In this document: positions 38,242 through 47,157 of the stretch, one piece after another
How the letters are laid out: each line of letters starts with the position of its first letter
How positions within the stretch are numbered: position 1 is the stretch's first letter
DNA from: Emticicia sp037153985
GTDB lineage: Bacteria > Bacteroidota > Bacteroidia > Cytophagales > Spirosomataceae
Direction of reading: 5' to 3'
Length of the DNA: 64,000 nt
Assembly: GCF_037153985.1 (NCBI RefSeq)
Contig: NZ_JBBAYI010000005.1
Coordinates: 186,001-250,000 of the forward strand
Position numbers and translations under genes: made by a program
The notes under the pieces: model-generated
What the model was told of the DNA's origin: nothing
Databases searched by the model: none
What the model saw: the letters and a program-made list of their open reading frames with translations, nothing else

Positions 38242-41200
38242 ATGAATAAACTTCTACTGCTTGTTTTTCTTGCTGTTATTTCTTCTTACCTGACTTATGC
38301 ACAGGAACAGGTGCCGGCTGTTGAATGGATAGAGCCTTATGGCGGCGGCACGCGTGGCGGCAGCATTGCTACTTTTGCAGGGCCGAATGTGTTGTTTGCC
38401 TTAGTGAAATCGCAGAATACCAATAGTGGTTCGGCGAACCTGAGCAAGTTTACGGCCGATGGGCGCGTAAACGATAAGTTTCTCCTTAACGATGGTGGTT
38501 CGAGTGGTGCGCCGTTTATTAATCAGTATGCTTCGCAGGATGGCGGCGTGCTGATATACCTGTATAACTATGGCTACCTTCGGAAATACGATGCCAACCT
38601 GAACTTATCATGGGAACGGGCGTTTAATTTCAATATACAGAATGCCACCGCTACGTTGTCGAACGGGTTTTATGTGTTGGCCCTGACTTATTCTTCTGGC
38701 CCTACGCTTGCAGAAATAAAAAGGCTGAAAAGCGATGGCAGCATAGAGTGGTCGGTGAGTTTGTCGGCTTTTTCAAATAATATTACTGATATTCAGACTA
38801 CGAGCGACGACGGCGTTATTGTCACAAGCCCCGTAGGAATAAGAAAGTATTCATCAACAGGGCAGTTGGTGTGGTCGAATAGCAGTGTGTTGGATGGCTA
38901 CCAGCTTGTAACGGTCGATGCCTCCAGAATTTACCTCCTTACCAGTAATAGCAGCGTGCGCAGGGTTGTTCAGCTTAATACCAGCACAGGCAGCACGGTA
39001 TGGGCAGTGAATTTTAATACAGAAACGATTGTCGACTTTGAAAAAACCTCTGACAACGGCTGTGTGCTGAGTACCAACACCGGCCTTTACAAGTTTACGG
39101 CTTCGGGAAGCCAGCAATGGAAAAATACGAGTTTCAGCACGGCTAAAATTACGACTACTATCGACGAAAAAATATTTGTGCTTAAAAACAACGCCATTAC
39201 CAAGCTGACACTCAACAATGAGTTTCGGTGGACAAAGACCTTTAACAGCGATTATTATCTTGTGCAGGATGTAAACGGCGCATCTGACATGGGCTTGTAC
39301 GTGTCGGCCATGAAAACCACCTCCAGTAATATCCCTTATTTTGTGCTGCTCAAACTGGCTTCTTCTGACACCCCCTGCAAAACCAGTTTTGATATTATAG
39401 GCAACGAGGCTACTTACTGCAAGATAGGCAACGCGGCGTTTTCGGCTAGGCTGGGCAATGTGCCTATGGAGTATATGACCTACCTGACTAGCTTTGATTT
39501 TCAATGGAACCGCAACGGCTCGCCTGTGCCAGGGGCTACAAGCTATGCTTATACGGCTACACAAACGGGTAATTATAGCCTGACGGTACGGCAACAGGGT
39601 TGTGAAGGAACCACCCGCGGGATTCAGATAAACGTAGAAAACGATACGCCACCTGTAATTGAACCCGAAAAAAACCAGATTTGCCGCGGCACACCCGTTA
39701 GCCTGAACGCACGAGGCTGCGACGGCGGCACGGTGGTGTGGTCGACAGGGGCAAGGGGCAACCAGATTCAGGTTTCGCCGCAGGCCACAACTGCCTATAA
39801 CGCTTTCTGCGAAAAGGTAGTCAATAACGAGCTTTGCCAGAGTTTTACGAGTAGCAATGTTACCATTACGGTGCTGAGTTCGTCGAACCTGAAAATTAAT
39901 GAATTGCTTGGCAAAAAAGAATTTTGTGAAAACAGCAGTACAGAGCTAACACCGAGTGTGTCGGGCGGGGCGTTGCCCTTTACGTATATCTGGACAAAAA
40001 ATTCGGCCAATGTGTCGTTCAACCCAACGTTGTTGGTCAATCAGGAAGGCGAATATGCCCTACGCATTGTAGATAACATCGGGTGTTCGTATGAAACGGG
40101 GGCCGTGCGTATCAGCAAAGTGGCTAATCCGGCCAGCCCTGTGGTAAATGCTCCGGCCAATACTACCATTTGTGAGGGCGGCAGCGTAATACTCACAACC
40201 GATACTAAAGAGAGCGGGTATCAGTGGGTGCTTAACAACGCCAATATCAATGGGGCTGTTAGCCAGTTTTACACGGCTACTGCGCCCGGTAATTACCAGT
40301 TGAAAGTTATTAATGCCAACGGCTGTGCAAGTATTTCGTCAAACACAATATTTGTTAATAGTTCTACTTTAAAAATTAATAGTATTGGCGGAAACCTGAA
40401 CTTTTGCGAGAATACTTCGACCAGACTAGTGCCTGAGTTGAGCGGCGGGGTAAGCCCGTATACGTATCAATGGACAAAAAACAACGCTAATCTTGCGCAA
40501 AATGCCAGTATTGATGTAACACAAGAAGGCACGTATGTACTGGCCGTGAGCGATAATCTGGGGTGTGTGGTGAGGTCTGGCAATCTGATTGTGAAGCAAC
40601 TGGCCAGCCCTGCGGCTCCGGTTATATCGGCTTCGTCAGGGACCGAAATCTGTGTAAATGGCAGCGTGATACTCACAACCACCAACAAAGAAAACGCGTA
40701 TCAATGGCTGTTAAACAACACGGCCATTAATGGCGCAACCAACCAGTTTTATACGGCTACGGCCTCGGGTAGTTATCAGTTAAAGGTAAGTAATGCCGAT
40801 GGGTGTTCGGCTATTTCGACCAATGCCATTACGGTTACACAGATAATTATTCCGCAGCCTGTTATTAGCCAGATGAACGATACGTTAATATCGAGTGCGA
40901 GCCTCGGCAACAGGTGGTTCCTGAACGGAAACGATTTACAGCTAAACACCCAGAAAATAAAATTTACCGACATTGGCAATTATGAGGTAAAAGTAATTGA
41001 CCGTGGTTGCGAAAGTGCGGTGTCGACGGTTTTCAGACCTACGGTATTGGCTAACGAAGCTCCACAGGTGGGTATAAGCATATACCCCAACCCAACTACC
41101 GACAAGGTAACTGTGGAGTCGGCGAGGGTATTTGGCTACCAGTTATTAAATGCCAAAGGGCAGCTACTGGGGCAGTCGGGTAGCGGGCAATACCAGCATA

Positions 41201-41298
41201 TCATCGACCTGAGCCACCTATCGGCGGGTAGTTATCTGTTGCTGATACAAGAGGCCACGGGGCAGCACTTTGCCAGAAAAATTATTGTAAACCGCTAG
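38242..41298 (+). CDS. Large T9SS-exported protein with Ig-like repeat modules
   Basis: 1,018 residues. Signal peptide MNKLLLLVFLAVISSYLTYA. The N-terminal 370 residues look like a beta-propeller of WSVSL/QLNTSTGSTVWA-type blades. Ig-like or PKD-like modules follow. A two-module unit is duplicated: FCENSSTELTPSVSGG...CEGGSVILTTDTKESGYQW is repeated as FCENTSTRLVPELSGG...CVNGSVILTTTNKENAYQW (about residues 560-860). The last 75 residues are a T9SS sorting domain (ISIYPNPTTDKVTVES ... LSAGSYLLLIQE). A surface protein, perhaps adhesive; ligand unknown. Confidence 0.82.
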   Translation: MNKLLLLVFLAVISSYLTYAQEQVPAVEWIEPYGGGTRGGSIATFAGPNVLFALVKSQNTNSGSANLSKFTADGRVNDKFLLNDGGSSGAPFINQYASQDGGVLIYLYNYGYLRKYDANLNLSWERAFNFNIQNATATLSNGFYVLALTYSSGPTLAEIKRLKSDGSIEWSVSLSAFSNNITDIQTTSDDGVIVTSPVGIRKYSSTGQLVWSNSSVLDGYQLVTVDASRIYLLTSNSSVRRVVQLNTSTGSTVWAVNFNTETIVDFEKTSDNGCVLSTNTGLYKFTASGSQQWKNTSFSTAKITTTIDEKIFVLKNNAITKLTLNNEFRWTKTFNSDYYLVQDVNGASDMGLYVSAMKTTSSNIPYFVLLKLASSDTPCKTSFDIIGNEATYCKIGNAAFSARLGNVPMEYMTYLTSFDFQWNRNGSPVPGATSYAYTATQTGNYSLTVRQQGCEGTTRGIQINVENDTPPVIEPEKNQICRGTPVSLNARGCDGGTVVWSTGARGNQIQVSPQATTAYNAFCEKVVNNELCQSFTSSNVTITVLSSSNLKINELLGKKEFCENSSTELTPSVSGGALPFTYIWTKNSANVSFNPTLLVNQEGEYALRIVDNIGCSYETGAVRISKVANPASPVVNAPANTTICEGGSVILTTDTKESGYQWVLNNANINGAVSQFYTATAPGNYQLKVINANGCASISSNTIFVNSSTLKINSIGGNLNFCENTSTRLVPELSGGVSPYTYQWTKNNANLAQNASIDVTQEGTYVLAVSDNLGCVVRSGNLIVKQLASPAAPVISASSGTEICVNGSVILTTTNKENAYQWLLNNTAINGATNQFYTATASGSYQLKVSNADGCSAISTNAITVTQIIIPQPVISQMNDTLISSASLGNRWFLNGNDLQLNTQKIKFTDIGNYEVKVIDRGCESAVSTVFRPTVLANEAPQVGISIYPNPTTDKVTVESARVFGYQLLNAKGQLLGQSGSGQYQHIIDLSHLSAGSYLLLIQEATGQHFARKIIVNR

Positions 41299-41299
41299 T

Positions 41300-42979
41300 T
41301 TACCAGTCGAATTTCAGTAACGAAACCCCCTGCCGCGGCAACTGAACGTTTAGTTGCAGGGTGCTGCCGGTGGTGTTAAGGTAAACCGGCGAGGTAAGGA
41401 GGCTTAGTTGTCCGGCTTTTTCAAGCTGGGTAATTTGTTCGGGTGTTGGGTTTTCGGGCGACCCCATCTTTTTCCATAGCTCGTAGGCATTGCTGTTTTC
41501 ATTATCGATGCGGTAATGGTGCAGCCTGACCCTTGTGGCAGGCAAGCCTGTAAGCGTTAGGGCTATGTGTGCGTCGGGGGCTTGGAGGTCGTCGTCGTGA
41601 TAATGCCAGAGCATTACGGCTGCCGAGCGGGTATCTTTGCTGGCAAGGGCGTTTATGTCGGCATAGGGGCCTCTCACGCTTGAGTCTCGCACGGTTATAA
41701 AATCATATTTCTGATTGCCCGTTACGGCCACTCTTTGCCCGGCCATCATGCCGAACATCCTGAAAACATTCAGCACGGGTTTGTCGATACCATTAGTGGC
41801 GAGGTCGCGGAAGCCATAAAAATAAGGTTGGTTCTCGAACTCGAACGACCAGCTTACGGCCGCTTTGAGGTTTACCTTGTGGTAGTCGGCAAGGGCATAT
41901 TTACGGGCAAACGATGCCGCCGTATAGCTCGAGTACATAGTGCCGTTGCGGTAGGCATTCTGTGGGTTGGTTTTCATGCCACAGGCGGCGCAACCTTCGG
42001 GGTCCGACTCCCCAATGATGATTGGCAGGTGCTTGAGTGTCGGAAACGATGCCACAATTCTGAAACCTTCCGAAATATCTCTCAGTTGTGTACCCATGTT
42101 CATCTGCACGTGGCCGTCTACGATTTTGGGCGCACCTTTGGCATGAAACGAAATAAAATCGAGCGGGGAGCCTATTTTGTTGGTGGCATAATTACGGCCC
42201 GAAACACAATGTTTCAGAAAAGTTTGCAGAAACTCCGCTGCTTTGTTCCAACTGGGGCCGGTGGTTTCGGGGCCACCTATTTTAATGGTAGGCAAGGCAC
42301 GCTTGGCGGCATCGGCCGTGAAGTCGTACAGTTGGCAGTATTCGTCAACGGTTCCTTTCCAGTAGCCAATGTTTGGTTCGTTCCAGAGTTCCCAATACCA
42401 GCTTTCTACTTCTTTCTTGCCGTAGCGTTCTACCGAATGCCTTACCCACTGGTATACCAGTTCGGCCCATTTTTTATAGTCTTTAGGTGGGTAGGCCCAG
42501 CCTTTGTAAATATCGTTATAGGGCATTCCGGGTTTCCAGTGGTGTTCGTAGGGTTGGGGGTGTGTCGAAAGTGCCTCTGGCATGAAACTAAACTGCGCCA
42601 GTGGTTTAATGCCCCGTTCGAGGTAGGTATCAAAAATCTTGTCAACAATAGTCCAGTCGTAGATGGGGTTACCTTTTTCGTCTTCGGTATAAACGTTGGT
42701 TGACCCCCACTTGAGTGTGAGGGTATCATGCCCTGAGGTGAGCAGGTTATGCGCCCTGAAATAGACCGGCACGGGGCTCATGGCCGAGAGTTCGGACAAT
42801 AGTTTTTTGCCGTCACGCATATAGGCATAGTTAGGTTCGTCGGCTCCGAACCACGCCCACATGGGGGTCATGTCGCCTACTTTTTTGTTGAAATCAACCT
42901 CAATAATGGTTTGGGTGGTCTGGGCAAGAACCACAAGGCTCATCAAAGCCCCAATGCTTGCCAATAGGATTTTTTTCAT
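41300..42979 (-). CDS. Secreted glycoside hydrolase, GH39-like (beta-xylosidase type)
   Basis: 559 residues from MKKILLASIGALMSLVVLAQ at 42979, a signal peptide; the frame extends to 43075 but the extra residues are not leader-like. A TIM-barrel clan A hydrolase. The acid/base Glu is in WELWNEPNIGYW (Glu201), the nucleophile in IIIGESDPEGC (Glu324). A C-terminal beta-sandwich ends in LPRQGVSLLKFDW. This fits GH39 xylan 1,4-beta-xylosidase-like enzymes, which retain configuration. No SusCD pair or other glycosidase lies nearby, so it is not part of an evident polysaccharide locus. Confidence 0.82.
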   Translation of the reverse strand: MKKILLASIGALMSLVVLAQTTQTIIEVDFNKKVGDMTPMWAWFGADEPNYAYMRDGKKLLSELSAMSPVPVYFRAHNLLTSGHDTLTLKWGSTNVYTEDEKGNPIYDWTIVDKIFDTYLERGIKPLAQFSFMPEALSTHPQPYEHHWKPGMPYNDIYKGWAYPPKDYKKWAELVYQWVRHSVERYGKKEVESWYWELWNEPNIGYWKGTVDEYCQLYDFTADAAKRALPTIKIGGPETTGPSWNKAAEFLQTFLKHCVSGRNYATNKIGSPLDFISFHAKGAPKIVDGHVQMNMGTQLRDISEGFRIVASFPTLKHLPIIIGESDPEGCAACGMKTNPQNAYRNGTMYSSYTAASFARKYALADYHKVNLKAAVSWSFEFENQPYFYGFRDLATNGIDKPVLNVFRMFGMMAGQRVAVTGNQKYDFITVRDSSVRGPYADINALASKDTRSAAVMLWHYHDDDLQAPDAHIALTLTGLPATRVRLHHYRIDNENSNAYELWKKMGSPENPTPEQITQLEKAGQLSLLTSPVYLNTTGSTLQLNVQLPRQGVSLLKFDW

Positions 42980-43286
42980 GGAGTAGTAATGCTGAATAGA
43001 TACCCACAAATGTAACCAAAAGCAGGGGTTTATGAAAGGGCTTGCAAGCACTACTTGGCGGTGTTTGCGCCCCAAGAATCATTTCCTGAATGATGCGCCC
43101 AAGCAAGCGGTAATATTGGGTAGGGGCGTATTCAACCAGTGCATCATGGCCTCTCTGAAACCCCCATAACGCCCGATACTCCCCCCGTTTGTGGGGTGGT
43201 AACGAATAATCTGCCCACAAAATTTTTATTTTATAGAGGTTTGCCAATACCTTTGCTGCCCGTAAAGTACTGGCAAATTAGTAAAC
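42980..43286. other. Intergenic region
   Basis: 307 bases between the divergent GH39-like and phosphatase genes. No promoter of good quality, RNA gene or repeat was recognised. Confidence 0.4.
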
Positions 43287-43814
43287 ATGAAAATAGGATT
43301 AGTAAGGCATTTTAAGGTAGCACAGCCACTACCTAAAGGTTTTTTGATTGACTTTGATACCCTGAGCAATTGGTTTGATAAATATGATGAGGCCGACGTG
43401 GTTACAGCCACCGTTGATATGCGCAACATTGCATGGCAGAAATGTTATGCAAGCTCAATGAGCAGGGCTACCAAAACGGCTCGGCATATTTATGAGGGGC
43501 CTATACATACACATGACGACCTGCGGGAAATTAACGTACTTGGCCTCATGAACAAGGCGCGTAAATTGCCAATTATGGTGTGGGCCTTAATAATTAAACG
43601 AAAAACCTTTACACGCAACGCTGTTTCGGTTGAGGCGCGCGATAAACTGAACGCCTTTGTTGATACGCTACTACAACAGCAAGAACAGGAAATTCTGGTA
43701 GTGAGCCACGGCTTTGTGATGATGTTTCTGCAAAAAGCCCTCACAGCCCGTGGTTTTAGTGGCGAAACGTTCGGGAATCCGGCCAATGGGAAGGTATATG
43801 TTTTTGAGAAATAA
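43287..43814 (+). CDS. Histidine phosphatase family protein
   Basis: 175 residues, phosphoglycerate-mutase-like fold. The phosphorylated histidine is in MKIGLVRHFKV (His8). The second catalytic histidine is in ILVVSHGFVMMFLQKAL (about residue 143), and an arginine (SSMSRATKTA) precedes the expected acidic residue region (DDLREINV). Substrate unknown; members of this size include sugar-phosphate and phosphoprotein phosphatases. It is convergent with the next small gene, 4 bp from its stop. Confidence 0.85.
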   Translation: MKIGLVRHFKVAQPLPKGFLIDFDTLSNWFDKYDEADVVTATVDMRNIAWQKCYASSMSRATKTARHIYEGPIHTHDDLREINVLGLMNKARKLPIMVWALIIKRKTFTRNAVSVEARDKLNAFVDTLLQQQEQEILVVSHGFVMMFLQKALTARGFSGETFGNPANGKVYVFEK

Positions 43815-43818
43815 CGCG

Positions 43819-44016
43819 CTACTGGTTTTTGTATCGGTGGCTTAATACGGATAAAATCACCAGCGTTATGAGGAGTAACAGGGCGATGGTTCCGAAGGAA
43901 ATATCCGTTTTTTGCGGAATCTTATGCCCTGAACCATGAATCCCGAGCCAAGCAAATAAAGTTAGTGCCAGCAAAATGTTACAAATTACTTGAGCTACTT
44001 TTATGCGTATTTTCAT
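43819..44016 (-). CDS. Small two-helix membrane protein, 65 aa
   Basis: 65 residues with two hydrophobic helices (VAQVICNILLALTLFAWLGI and ISFGTIALLLLITLVILSVL) separated by a polar loop, basic at both ends. It is convergent with the phosphatase gene and 43 bp downstream of the PIG-L gene on the same strand, so the two could be co-transcribed. No family recognised. Confidence 0.55.
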   Translation of the reverse strand: MKIRIKVAQVICNILLALTLFAWLGIHGSGHKIPQKTDISFGTIALLLLITLVILSVLSHRYKNQ

Positions 44017-44059
44017 ATTAATTAGCTTTTACCACGCAGGTGCATGGTGCAAAAAACCT

Positions 44060-44902
44060 TTATTTTACTTCTGAAAAATATTCTTTGTCGAAAATACGGT
44101 AATAAATCCAGACAGGAATTTTGTCGAAATAGGGCTGCATATCGTTAAAAGTAGGCCGCTGCGACACGTGCAGCAGCATGGCTTGTTTCTTGAACGCACC
44201 CACAGCACTTATTTTAATGGCCATTGTGGGCGTAGGCAAGGTGGCATTCTTGCTGAAATTCCGCTTGAAGCTCGCCGAAATCTTCTTGGCGGTTTCAATC
44301 ATGGGTTTGGGCAGGGTTACCTGATACAACTTCTTTACCGGAAAACCCTCGGAGCCTTTTTCGGCCAGAAAAATCTCTTTCGTGTATTGGGCTATCAGTC
44401 GGTGGTCGGGGTGGCCGTAAAGCCCTATCACGTCGTCATAGGTAATTAGCACCGTAGGCTGGTAGCGGGCTATTTTCTGGCGGATAACTTTCTTGAGGGT
44501 GTCGGGCGGTAGCAGGCTGATGCCGCTATCGGCGAAGTCAAGAATCTCCTGATTATCGACCCCTAGCAGTTGCCCCACTGCACGTAGCTCTTTCTCGCGG
44601 ATTTTGGCCAGTGCGGTTTTCTTTTTGAGGGGGTCGGTTTCCTGCACCAGTCCGTTGGTTCCTCCGGCTTCGCCGTGCGTAAAAGTAATGAGGCTCGTTT
44701 CGATACCCTGTTGGTCGAGCAGCTTGAGGGTTCCTGCGCTGGTGATTTCGTCGTCGGGGTGCGGAAAAATAAACATCACCTTCTGGCCCGAAAACCCTTC
44801 GGCCATCGGCACGGAGTCGTCCTGCAATTGGCTACGGAGGTAAAAAAACAAGCCTGCCACTACAAGCAGGAGTATCACAAGGGCATACACAAGTTTTTTC
44901 AT
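44060..44902 (-). CDS. PIG-L/LmbE family deacetylase
   Basis: 280 residues. The N-terminal anchor MKKLVYALVILLLVVAGLFFYL places the enzyme on the membrane or in the periplasm. The zinc-site motifs are FPHPDDEITSAG (residues about 52-63) and GHPDHRLIAQ (about 165). Such enzymes remove N-acetyl groups from GlcNAc-type sugars or related metabolites; the substrate is unknown. It reads toward the 65-aa membrane gene. Confidence 0.88.
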   Translation of the reverse strand: MKKLVYALVILLLVVAGLFFYLRSQLQDDSVPMAEGFSGQKVMFIFPHPDDEITSAGTLKLLDQQGIETSLITFTHGEAGGTNGLVQETDPLKKKTALAKIREKELRAVGQLLGVDNQEILDFADSGISLLPPDTLKKVIRQKIARYQPTVLITYDDVIGLYGHPDHRLIAQYTKEIFLAEKGSEGFPVKKLYQVTLPKPMIETAKKISASFKRNFSKNATLPTPTMAIKISAVGAFKKQAMLLHVSQRPTFNDMQPYFDKIPVWIYYRIFDKEYFSEVK

Positions 44903-45019
44903 GAGGGTATGGGGTTGAGGGTGCTACAACAGCAGGGTAAAGATACCATTTTTAAATGGCTGGCGTATATAACAAGGCGGGAAAGATAAGCCCGCCTTGC
45001 TGCAAGGAGTTAAAATGCC

Positions 45020-45715
45020 CTAGAAGGTGCGCTTAACTACCTTGAAAATCTTGTTAATATCGTTGAGGCACAGGTTAAAATCGCAGTATTCGGGGCTATC
45101 GTTGCGGCTATGGCAGGTAATGGTGGCGGTTTCGCGGTCGAAAGCCACAATGTCTTTAAACAGAATATTGCGGCGGGTAATAATTATCCAGCCAAAGCGC
45201 GAGTCGCCAAAGCCATCCATCCATAAATCCATGGGCATTTCTTTGCCCAGCACGGTGGCGCGGTCGGGGGTGTCATCAATACGGCCGCCGTTCATGCTAT
45301 CGCCCGAAATCCGAAAGGCCAGAAAATTGCCTTTGTCTATTTTGTCAATCACAAAAGGCACTTTTTCTTCAAAATGAAACGCGCCCGCTTCGCCGAAGTC
45401 GTCGAGGTAGCGGGCGTGTGCTTCAACGGTCAGCAGGGGTACTTCCAGCACAAGACCGCCTTCGTTGGTTCGGGTAAATCTGTTTCCGTTGTTATCTATA
45501 TAGGCGCCGTCGTTGCCGGCTTTTTTGTAGTTCAGAAAAACCTCCCTGATGGTTTTCTCGGCAAGGCTCGACACCTTCCTGTCGCCACTTTCCCATAGCT
45601 GCACGGCTCTCATCGAAACGCCAACAAGTTCGGCGAACTCCGTTTGTGAGAGCTTATTTTTCTTGCGGAAACTTCTGATTTCGTTTCCTGTGATTGGAGG
45701 TATGCCGATAGTCAT
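45020..45715 (-). CDS. CI-like phage repressor with S24 peptidase domain
   Basis: 231 residues. An XRE helix-turn-helix covers residues 10-62 (KKNKLSQTEFAELVGVSMRAVQLWESGDRK). The C-terminal LexA/S24-type domain has the catalytic serine in FRISGDSMNGG (Ser140). An Ala-Gly pair (EAGAF, residues 110-111) lies at the expected autocleavage position. The usual catalytic Lys is not clear: the region reads WIIITRRNILFKDI, so self-cleavage is uncertain. It reads leftward, away from a control region with a palindrome and a rightward promoter, and the genes to the right form a phage-type early module. Confidence 0.88.
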   Translation of the reverse strand: MTIGIPPITGNEIRSFRKKNKLSQTEFAELVGVSMRAVQLWESGDRKVSSLAEKTIREVFLNYKKAGNDGAYIDNNGNRFTRTNEGGLVLEVPLLTVEAHARYLDDFGEAGAFHFEEKVPFVIDKIDKGNFLAFRISGDSMNGGRIDDTPDRATVLGKEMPMDLWMDGFGDSRFGWIIITRRNILFKDIVAFDRETATITCHSRNDSPEYCDFNLCLNDINKIFKVVKRTF

Positions 45716-45768
45716 GGGGATGTCACGTTAAAAAAATAAAGAAAATATTTGAAATTTATTTGGATAAT

Positions 45769-45782
45769 ACGAACAAGTTCGT
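45769..45782. promoter_or_regulatory. Candidate repressor operator
   Basis: ACGAACAAGTTCGT, perfect 6-bp arms around AA, 54 bp upstream of the repressor start and 4 bp before the -33 box of the rightward promoter. A second small dyad, TTCAT-N5-ATGAA (45791-45805), lies inside the promoter spacer. Confidence 0.5.
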
Positions 45783-45786
45783 TATT

Positions 45787-45817
45787 TTTGTTCATGATTT
45801 ATGAATAAGTATGTTTT
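45787..45817 (+). promoter_or_regulatory. Candidate rightward early promoter
   Basis: TTTG (45787-45790), a 19-bp spacer, and TATGTTTT (45810-45817), one mismatch from the Bacteroidota consensus. The spacer contains the dyad TTCAT-N5-ATGAA, where a bound repressor would block RNA polymerase. Confidence 0.5.
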
Positions 45818-46018
45818 TCACAACAAAAATACGCAAAATATGTAATTGTGCAAGTACTTTTTTTATAGATTCAAAAATGAACATCGCTAGCACCTGAATC
45901 CACACAACATCAGCCTGTTAGCTACCCACCACCCCGATGTTCAGGCGTGTTTATTGCTTGGGTAATTTTATAAAGCCTGCGTGTAAAGCGGGCAGTTATG
46001 TTCGAGAAGTTTTGTTAC

Positions 46019-46080
46019 ATATACTCATTGGCGCAGGGGTTTTGCCTCCTCACAACTAAGGCCCGCGCAACTGAGTATAT
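46019..46080. repeat. Long imperfect inverted repeat
   Basis: ATATACTCATTGGCGC on the left faces GCGCAACTGAGTATAT on the right, about 16 bp per arm with one internal mismatch block and a 30-nt spacer. It lies in the leader of the rightward genes, so the transcript could fold into a stem. Not followed by a T-run, so not a plain terminator. Confidence 0.55.
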
Positions 46081-46173
46081 GCCCGCAAAACGGGGCAGCA
46101 ATGCCTGTGGTGCAAACCACCTGTTAGTTTTATCAACAACCACATACGGAATAATCATAAGGTAGGCTGCCTG

Positions 46174-46479
46174 ATGAATATACCCACGCAACTTTGTTTG
46201 CTGCAACTAAAAATTAATAACTGGGCAGAAATGGCCCTGCTGATTAACAACGAATTTGAACCTGCCCCCGATGGCTTCGGCTGTGTTGTTCGGGGAGACA
46301 GGCTGGTGTGCAGCTACCTGAACGGCTACGATACCGACAAGGGCGATGCCTACACACCCGCAGGCGAAATGCCCCTGCTGGCAGATGTATCGCTGAGGTT
46401 TTCGGATACAACCACGGCTACGGAGGTGTACAGGCACATTCAGTATTCGGTCGATAAAGCACTGGCTACTGGCCTGTAA
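46174..46479 (+). CDS. Hypothetical protein of the phage-like module
   Basis: 101 residues, MNIPTQLCLLQLKINNWAEM.... Soluble, without signal peptide or membrane segment; a central GDRLVCSYLNGYDTDKGDAY stretch and an acidic C-terminal half. Codon use matches its neighbours. It is the first rightward gene after the repressor control region, the place of early phage genes. No family recognised. Confidence 0.55.
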   Translation: MNIPTQLCLLQLKINNWAEMALLINNEFEPAPDGFGCVVRGDRLVCSYLNGYDTDKGDAYTPAGEMPLLADVSLRFSDTTTATEVYRHIQYSVDKALATGL

Positions 46480-46876
46480 TGGCCGCGGGTTTATGCCCGC
46501 AGGCAGTAAAAATGACAAATGTTTAACACAAAGCCTGTTTTGCCTTGCAGGCAGGCATTACCAATGATTTTAAAGTTATGTTTCATAGTTTGGGGTTAGA
46601 AATAAACAATGTACCGGAAAGCCTCCTTCAGTTTTTGGAGGAGCTTTTTTAAACCACACACTAACACCCGCATGAGCCACACAGTGGGGCCTGTGCCTGT
46701 ACAAATACAAGCACTGGCCGTATGGCACAACTCATAACATAGTATACATATTTTAAGAGGAAAGTAAAAACCATAAACCCTCCTTCTGCTAGAAGGAGGT
46801 GTTTTTTAGCCTCGGCACTGATACACACCCAACCACTAAAAAACCTTGTTTGTTCAACTAAAACCACATACTAAAC
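46480..46876. other. Intergenic region with two hairpins
   Basis: 397 bases. It holds a hairpin with a T-run at about 46618-46650 (AGCCTCC / GGAGGAGCT with one bulge) and the stronger one at 46779-46807. A 21-codon frame at 46672 (MSHTVGPVPVQIQALAVWHN) lies between them and is too short to claim. Two terminators in an early operon suggest conditional read-through, as in phages, but this is inference. Confidence 0.5.
46779..46807 (+). terminator. Terminator-like hairpin in the phage-like module
   Basis: CCTCCTTCT and AGAAGGAGG form a perfect 9-bp stem with a 3-nt loop, followed by TG and six T residues. It stands between the 101-aa gene and the membrane protein gene. Confidence 0.75.
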
Positions 46877-47116
46877 ATGGCTTTCGGAGCGTTTCATATA
46901 AACCTACTATCAGTAATATTGTGTTTGGTGGCAAGCCTTGTGTTTATTCTGGTTTTTGCCGTTAAGCCAAAGTCGAGCCAGCAATATTATTATCAGATTA
47001 GCAAGCATAAAACTTATGACGAGAAAACCCCCTGGGAACTCTTCTGGCTGGCCATTGGCATTATTGGCAGCGTAGGGGCGGTTCTGATGGGTGTCTATCA
47101 GTTTACACGGGTGTAA
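46877..47116 (+). CDS. Small membrane protein of the phage-like module, 79 aa
   Basis: 79 residues with two hydrophobic helices (LLSVILCLVASLVFILVFAV and LFWLAIGIIGSVGAVLMGVY) around a polar loop (KPKSSQQYYYQISKHKTYDEKTPWE). It lies 41 bp upstream of recT on the same strand, probably co-transcribed. No family recognised. Confidence 0.6.
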   Translation: MAFGAFHINLLSVILCLVASLVFILVFAVKPKSSQQYYYQISKHKTYDEKTPWELFWLAIGIIGSVGAVLMGVYQFTRV

Positions 47117-47157
47117 GCCCATTTATATAATCCCAAATTAACAAGTTAAACAAAGTT

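Larger units (their letters stand above)
45716..46173. other. Control region of the phage-like module
   Basis: 458 bases between the leftward repressor and the rightward genes. The left 130 bases are AT-rich and hold the palindrome and promoter listed separately. The right part contains a long inverted repeat (46019-46080). No ORF of useful length was accepted. Confidence 0.6.

Noticed and set aside
41735..42703. Plus-strand frame of 322 codons within the GH39-like gene
   Set aside because: Antisense to a gene with clear catalytic motifs and a signal peptide; no motif of its own.
43076..43286. Possible tRNA or structured RNA between the GH39-like and phosphatase genes
   Set aside because: No cloverleaf, no GTTCAAATC-type T-arm and no CCA end; only G/C-rich stretches.
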